Under the pieces are notes generated by a model that saw only the letters and a list, made by a program, of their open reading frames with translations, did not search any database and was not told where the DNA came from. Position numbers and translations under genes: made by a program. Of a DNA stretch of 64,000 nt, positions 60,058-64,000 are shown piece after piece. This DNA is from Fluviirhizobium alvei (GTDB lineage Bacteria; Pseudomonadota; Alphaproteobacteria; Rhizobiales; Rhizobiaceae), in assembly GCF_030551875.1 (NCBI RefSeq), contig NZ_JAUOZU010000008.1, forward strand, positions 248,001 to 312,000, read 5' to 3'. Positions within the stretch are counted from its first letter, which is position 1. Each line of letters starts with the position of its first letter.

Positions 60058-62265
60058 ATGGGAAAAGATTCGCTCGATCTGTTTGGCGCCCCGCGTGAGG
60101 TCAGGGTGGTGCCGGTTATGGTGCCATTGCCGGTCGCCAAGCCTTATAGTTATGTGGTGCCGGATGGCATGCATGTGGAGGCCGGCTCCATCGTGCAGGT
60201 GCCGCTCGGTCCGCGTCAGGTGTTCGGGGTCGTCTGGGCAGGCGAAAGTGACGACAAGGTCGATCCGAAGAAACTCAAGTCGATTACCGCCGCTTTCGAT
60301 TGCCATCCGCTGACCAAAGACATGCGCAGTTTTCTCGACTGGGTGGCTTCCTATACGCTGTCGCCGCCCGGCCTTGTTGCACGCATGGCGCTCAGGGCAC
60401 CGGCGGCCTTCGATCCGGAGCCGATGATCGAAGGGTTGCGGCTCACCGACCAGCGGCCCGAGCGGCAGACACCTGCCCGATTGCGGGTGATTTCGCTTGC
60501 CGAAGAGGCACCCGCCTGGACACGTTCCGGCCTTTCCCATGCTGCCGGCGTCTCGACATCCGTTATCGACGGGCTCGTCGCGCAGGGCGTGTTCGAGCCG
60601 GTCTTTCTGCCGCCACCACCGGTCACCGCCTTGCCGGATCCCGATTATGGCGCAGCGCCGCTTGAGGGCGACCAGCGGGATGCGGCTGATCAATTGGTTG
60701 CTGCGGTCCGTTCGGCCAGCTTTTCCGTTTCTCTTGTTGACGGGGTAACCGGCTCGGGCAAGACGGAAGTCTATTTCGAGGCGGTGGCCGAGGCTCTCAA
60801 GCTCGGGCGCCAGGTTCTGATCCTGTTGCCCGAAATTGCGCTGACCCCAGCTTTTCTCGAGCGTTTTCAGGACCGCTTCGGCGCCAAGCCGGCCGAATGG
60901 CATTCCGATCTCGCGCCGCGTACCCGCGAAAAAGTCTGGCGTCAGGTGGGCGAAGGCCAGGTCCGCGTGGTGGCAGGCGCCCGTTCGGCGCTCTTTCTGC
61001 CGTTCGACAATCTCGGTCTTGTAATCGTCGATGAAGAGCATGATCCTGCCTACAAGCAGGAGGACCGGATTTTCTATAACGCCCGCGACATGGCGGTGGT
61101 TCGCGGGCGCATCGGTCAGTTTCCGGTGGTCCTTGTGTCGGCAACACCATCGGTCGAAAGCCGCGTCAATGCCGATCAGGGCCGCTACAGTCACATTCAT
61201 CTGCGCAGCCGTTTCGGTGGAGCCGCGCTTCCCGATCTGCATCTTGTCGATATGCGGCGCCATCCGCCGGCGCGTGGCGGCTTTCTTTCACCCGTCATGC
61301 TGCGCGCGATGGAAAAGACGCGCGAACGCGGCGAACAATCGCTCCTGTTCCTCAACAGGCGCGGTTATGCGCCGCTAACGCTCTGCCGGGTTTGCGGGCA
61401 CCGGTTCCAATGCCCCAATTGCTCGGCCTGGCTGGTCGAACATCGCTTTCGCGGCATCTTGCAGTGCCATCATTGCGGCCATAACGAAAAGACACCGGAT
61501 GCCTGCCCAGAATGCGGGACGCTCGATCATCTGGCTGCCTGCGGTCCGGGGGTCGAGCGGATCGCCGAGGAGGTGGAAAAATCCTTTCCCGAAAGCCGCA
61601 TCATCGTGCTGTCGTCGGATCTGTCCGGCGGGGTCAAACGATTGAGGCTGGAGCTCGAGGCGATTGCCAAAGGCGAGGCCGACATCGTCATCGGCACGCA
61701 ACTGGTTGCCAAGGGTCATAACTTTCCGAACATGACGCTGGTGGGCATCGTCGATGCCGATATCGGCCTCGCCAACGGCGATCCACGCGCGGCTGAACGG
61801 ACGTTCCAGCTACTATCGCAGGTCACGGGTCGTGCTGGTCGAACAGGTCTCAAGAGCCACGGATTGATCCAGACCTATCAGCCGCTGCATCCGGTCATGC
61901 AGGCGATCGTTTCAGGTGATCCGGAAATGTTCTACGAACGCGAGATCGTCGAACGGGAAAAGGCGCTGATGCCGCCGTTCGGAAGGCTGGCGGCCATCAT
62001 CATCTCGGCAGACAGTCGCGCCGATGCCGAAGCGCATGCCCGTGGGCTGCGTCAGGCAGCACCGCCGGTATCGGGCATCTCGGTCCTGGGTCCGGCAGAG
62101 GCGCCGCTGGCGCTGGTGCGCGGTCGCTATCGCTTCCGGTTGCTGGTTCACGGCCGCCGTGGCGCAGATATGCAGGGCTTCGTCAGTACCATGATCCAGA
62201 ATGGTCCGAAGGAGCGCGCCTCGCTCCATGTCCAGATCGACATCGATCCTCAGAGTTTTTTGTAG
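60058..62265 (+). CDS. priA: Primosomal helicase PriA (replication restart)
   Basis: 3'-5' helicase that loads the replisome at stalled forks, 735 residues. The N-terminal 3'-DNA-binding domain starts VRVVPVMVPLPVAKPYSYVVPDG. The helicase core has DGVTGSGKTEVYFEA near 230, VIVDEEHDPAYKQED near 322 and VTGRAGRTG. Zinc cysteines lie between residues 443 and 488 (CRVCGHRFQCPNCS, CHHCGHNEKTPDACPECG). ATG 60058 is chosen; the in-frame upstream part is antisense to the transaldolase gene. Confidence 0.97.
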   Translation: MGKDSLDLFGAPREVRVVPVMVPLPVAKPYSYVVPDGMHVEAGSIVQVPLGPRQVFGVVWAGESDDKVDPKKLKSITAAFDCHPLTKDMRSFLDWVASYTLSPPGLVARMALRAPAAFDPEPMIEGLRLTDQRPERQTPARLRVISLAEEAPAWTRSGLSHAAGVSTSVIDGLVAQGVFEPVFLPPPPVTALPDPDYGAAPLEGDQRDAADQLVAAVRSASFSVSLVDGVTGSGKTEVYFEAVAEALKLGRQVLILLPEIALTPAFLERFQDRFGAKPAEWHSDLAPRTREKVWRQVGEGQVRVVAGARSALFLPFDNLGLVIVDEEHDPAYKQEDRIFYNARDMAVVRGRIGQFPVVLVSATPSVESRVNADQGRYSHIHLRSRFGGAALPDLHLVDMRRHPPARGGFLSPVMLRAMEKTRERGEQSLLFLNRRGYAPLTLCRVCGHRFQCPNCSAWLVEHRFRGILQCHHCGHNEKTPDACPECGTLDHLAACGPGVERIAEEVEKSFPESRIIVLSSDLSGGVKRLRLELEAIAKGEADIVIGTQLVAKGHNFPNMTLVGIVDADIGLANGDPRAAERTFQLLSQVTGRAGRTGLKSHGLIQTYQPLHPVMQAIVSGDPEMFYEREIVEREKALMPPFGRLAAIIISADSRADAEAHARGLRQAAPPVSGISVLGPAEAPLALVRGRYRFRLLVHGRRGADMQGFVSTMIQNGPKERASLHVQIDIDPQSFL

Positions 62266-62284
62266 TCGGGGACACATCTCCTTT

Positions 62285-63022
62285 TCATCGGCTCCGATGT
62301 GCTTTCATCTCAGTGAGCACGGTATCGAAATCCTCACCCGCAATAGTGCGGTCGATCAATGTCAGAAGGCCGTCCTTGCCGATGGCATGATCAATATCGG
62401 CTACATTGGCGGCCGCGGCGCCATAGGCGCGTTTCCATCCGCGATCAGCCAGGAATGTCGACCAATCATAGAAACCGCGGGATTTGCGGATCCAGGCCTT
62501 GGTCTCCTCATCATGGAAAAGCGAAATCCGGTGGTCGCCAGACAGATAGGAGGCCATGCCTTCGTTGAACCAGTTGGGGATCTTTTCATCCCACAATGCC
62601 GTCGGGCCCCAACGGACCAGTAACTCGGCGTGAAACAGTTCGTGGGTCATCAGGATCCGGTCGAGCCCCCTCTCTGCAAAGGCGCGCGGTGGCAAATGGA
62701 CGATCTGCCATCCGAAGGCCTGCGCCGTATTGCCATTGAAGCCGAAGGTCTTCTCACAGCCCATTTCGCTGCAGAGAACATAGCGTGGTGAGGCTTTTAG
62801 CGTCCCGAAAAATCCCCGCATCTTTTCTTCCGCGTAGCGGATCGCCGCTAACTTTTCATCAGATCGTTCCGGTCGATCGGCGTAGACGCCAGGTGCGATT
62901 TCGGTCATTCCGTAGAGCTGTGGCGCCAACATCCGCTGGGGTCCCGGAATGGCGGCGGCGGCGATGGACATCGTCGTCAGAACGAAAACGATGCTTGCGA
63001 GAATTTGCAAAGGTCGACGCAA
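62285..63022 (-). CDS. Secreted putative metallopeptidase (gluzincin-type)
   Basis: A 245-residue exported protein with a signal peptide (LQILASIVFVLTTMSIAAAA). It has the zinc motif HELFH (H127, E128, H131), and a downstream glutamate in WFNEGMASYL (E154), the HExxH...NEG layout of gluzincin peptidases. Two cysteines (CSEMGC) may pair. The substrate is unknown; a cell-wall or periplasmic protein is likely. It converges on priA and is divergent from the next membrane gene. Confidence 0.75.
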   Translation of the reverse strand: MRRPLQILASIVFVLTTMSIAAAAIPGPQRMLAPQLYGMTEIAPGVYADRPERSDEKLAAIRYAEEKMRGFFGTLKASPRYVLCSEMGCEKTFGFNGNTAQAFGWQIVHLPPRAFAERGLDRILMTHELFHAELLVRWGPTALWDEKIPNWFNEGMASYLSGDHRISLFHDEETKAWIRKSRGFYDWSTFLADRGWKRAYGAAAANVADIDHAIGKDGLLTLIDRTIAGEDFDTVLTEMKAHRSR

Positions 63023-63090
63023 CAGAGATTCCCCCTTGGTTGGCTCTATGCCATATAGAGTGGATAATCGGGCATTTAAGAGGGTCGCCG

Positions 63091-63873
63091 ATGGAAATTT
63101 CCTTGCCGGTCTTTCCGGATGAGACAGGCGCGCAGGTCGCTTTCATCGCGATGGGATTGTTGCTGGTGATCGGACTTCTGCTCCTGGTCGTGCCGGGCCT
63201 GTTCGGGCGTCTCGTCGGTTTGGAGCGCCGTCTGCCACCCTTTACCGGCATGAGCGAATTTCGGGCTGCAGGCGCCCTGATTCTGGGGCTTGGCCTCATC
63301 GCCCTGATGTTCGATCAGCCGGTAAATTATGTGGTCGTCGGCTGCGCGCTAGCCGCGTCATTCTTTGGTCGCATGGTCTCGCTTATCATCGATCGCCAGA
63401 CGCCCGTTGCCGACCTTGCTATGCTTGTGCTGCAGGGTGGCCTGGCTGTTGCCGCACTTCAATCCTTCTTCGATATCTACGATCCTGAGCAGGCGATCAT
63501 CATGCCGGCAGAAAGTGCTGCACTGCTGGTCTTCTTTGCCTATTGGGCGCTTGTGACGCTCGGCCTGCTGATGCTGGTTGCGCCCGGAATTGCCGCCCGA
63601 GCAACAGGCCTCGTGGGTGAAGGAGGAGAAGCGGTGCGGCTGTCCTCGATCCGGGCAGGCGGTGGATTCCTCGTCGGTCTGGCGTTTTCGGGTCTTCTCT
63701 TTGCCAATCCGATGGCAGAGCTCGGGATGGCGGGTGCACTTCTGCTGGCCGTCGTCGGCCGCCTGGTCGGCCTGATTTTCGATCGCGGCTACTACGGTTA
63801 CAGATTGGCCGCACTTCTTCTTCAGGTTGTCGTTGCGGCAATCTTTGTCCGTTATGTTTCCTCGATGATGTAA
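63091..63873 (+). CDS. Membrane protein with internally duplicated domain
   Basis: A 260-residue integral membrane protein of about eight helices made of two similar halves. The first half has GLLLLVVPGLFGRLVGLERR with EFRAAGALILGLGLIALMF and FGRMVSLIIDR; the second repeats GLLMLVAPGIAARATGL, SIRAGGGFLVGLAFSGLLF and VGRLVGLIFDRG. It resembles DUF4345-type proteins. Function unknown. ATG 63091 was chosen. The 127 bases to the window edge hold no gene I can see. Confidence 0.8.
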   Translation: MEISLPVFPDETGAQVAFIAMGLLLVIGLLLLVVPGLFGRLVGLERRLPPFTGMSEFRAAGALILGLGLIALMFDQPVNYVVVGCALAASFFGRMVSLIIDRQTPVADLAMLVLQGGLAVAALQSFFDIYDPEQAIIMPAESAALLVFFAYWALVTLGLLMLVAPGIAARATGLVGEGGEAVRLSSIRAGGGFLVGLAFSGLLFANPMAELGMAGALLLAVVGRLVGLIFDRGYYGYRLAALLLQVVVAAIFVRYVSSMM

Positions 63874-64000
63874 TCGCGTTTTGAACGCCCCTGCGAAATA
63901 ATTTTGCGCGAGCGGGAATCTTCGATGCTTTCCCATGGCAAAGAAATGCGAAAGTGAGGCGATATTCGCCAATTTCCTGTGTTGCGAGTCCAAACGAGCT

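Noticed and set aside
63874-64000. Start of the next gene (atpH would be expected near priA in rhizobia)
   Set aside because: The last 127 bases contain no start codon with a readable product; the neighbour would lie beyond the window.

Overview
The window is a stretch of alphaproteobacterial chromosome, most likely from the Rhizobiaceae (Rhizobium/Agrobacterium-like). Evidence is the high GC, GTG/TTG starts beside AGGAG-type ribosome sites, and family-typical blocks: mdh-sucC-sucD-sucA, sdhCDAB next to an Omp19-like lipoprotein, phaR/phbAB, acnA divergent from ccmABCDG, dapF-mtaB-ftsY, ffh-rpsP-rimM-trmD-rplS, purEK and tal/priA. I see no rRNA, tRNA, insertion sequence, prophage or CRISPR array.

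Layout. 1-5.7 kb (minus): TCA operon mdh-sucC-sucD-sucA (sucA runs off the left edge), with a small membrane protein gene wedged between sucC and sucD by overlapping stop/start codons. 5.8-12 kb (minus): zapE, an Omp19-like lipoprotein, an RlaP-type nucleotidyltransferase at the tail of sdhCDAB, then sdhB-A-D-C. 12.2-16.5 kb: a secreted protein behind a perfect CtrA-type box, hisC with a polyprenyl synthase, mtgA, a GST and rpmF. 16.6-20.6 kb: a membrane protein, phaR, phbA-phbB (polyhydroxybutyrate synthesis) and a RibD/DHFR-like reductase. 20.6-21.4 kb: an 806-bp non-coding, AT-rich region with three equally built diverged repeats carrying paired GATTCGT boxes. 21.4-27.7 kb: an SUV3-like helicase with an RG-rich tail, an S4 RNA-binding protein, ferredoxin FdxA, CarD and a TPR protein. 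27.7-33.6 kb: acnA, divergent from ccmABCD-ccmG, with an Irr-box-like dyad between them. 33.6-34.3 kb: a HigBA toxin-antitoxin pair with a perfect 15-bp inverted-repeat operator. 34.3-39.6 kb (minus): yciB/ispZ, ftsY, mtaB, dapF and a metallo-beta-lactamase-fold protein, with a divergent sulfotransferase-like gene. 40.7-46.9 kb: ffh, chorismate mutase, rpsP, rimM, trmD, a convergent TSUP permease, rplS, a pentapeptide-repeat protein and rpmE. 47.1-54 kb: an ABC exporter, an FAD dehydrogenase, an inositol-monophosphatase-like enzyme, a Sel1 protein, a ThiE-like protein and a small ArsR regulator. 54.1-64 kb: two divergent DUF465 genes, purE-purK, an amino-acid ABC binding protein and permease without an ATPase, a small secreted protein, a HAD phosphatase, transaldolase, priA, a secreted putative metallopeptidase and a duplicated-domain membrane protein.

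The genes are mostly central metabolism and information processing: TCA oxidation (sdh, suc, mdh, acn), carbon storage (phbAB under PhaR), cytochrome c maturation (ccm), co-translational targeting (ffh and ftsY) and the ribosome (rpmF, rpsP, rplS, rpmE). Possible accessory insertions are the sucC-sucD membrane protein, rlaP, the DHFR-like gene, the TPR protein, HigBA and the sulfotransferase. I did not find a recognisable multi-gene novel system. The strongest unexplained signal is the three-copy GATTCGT repeat array upstream of the helicase.
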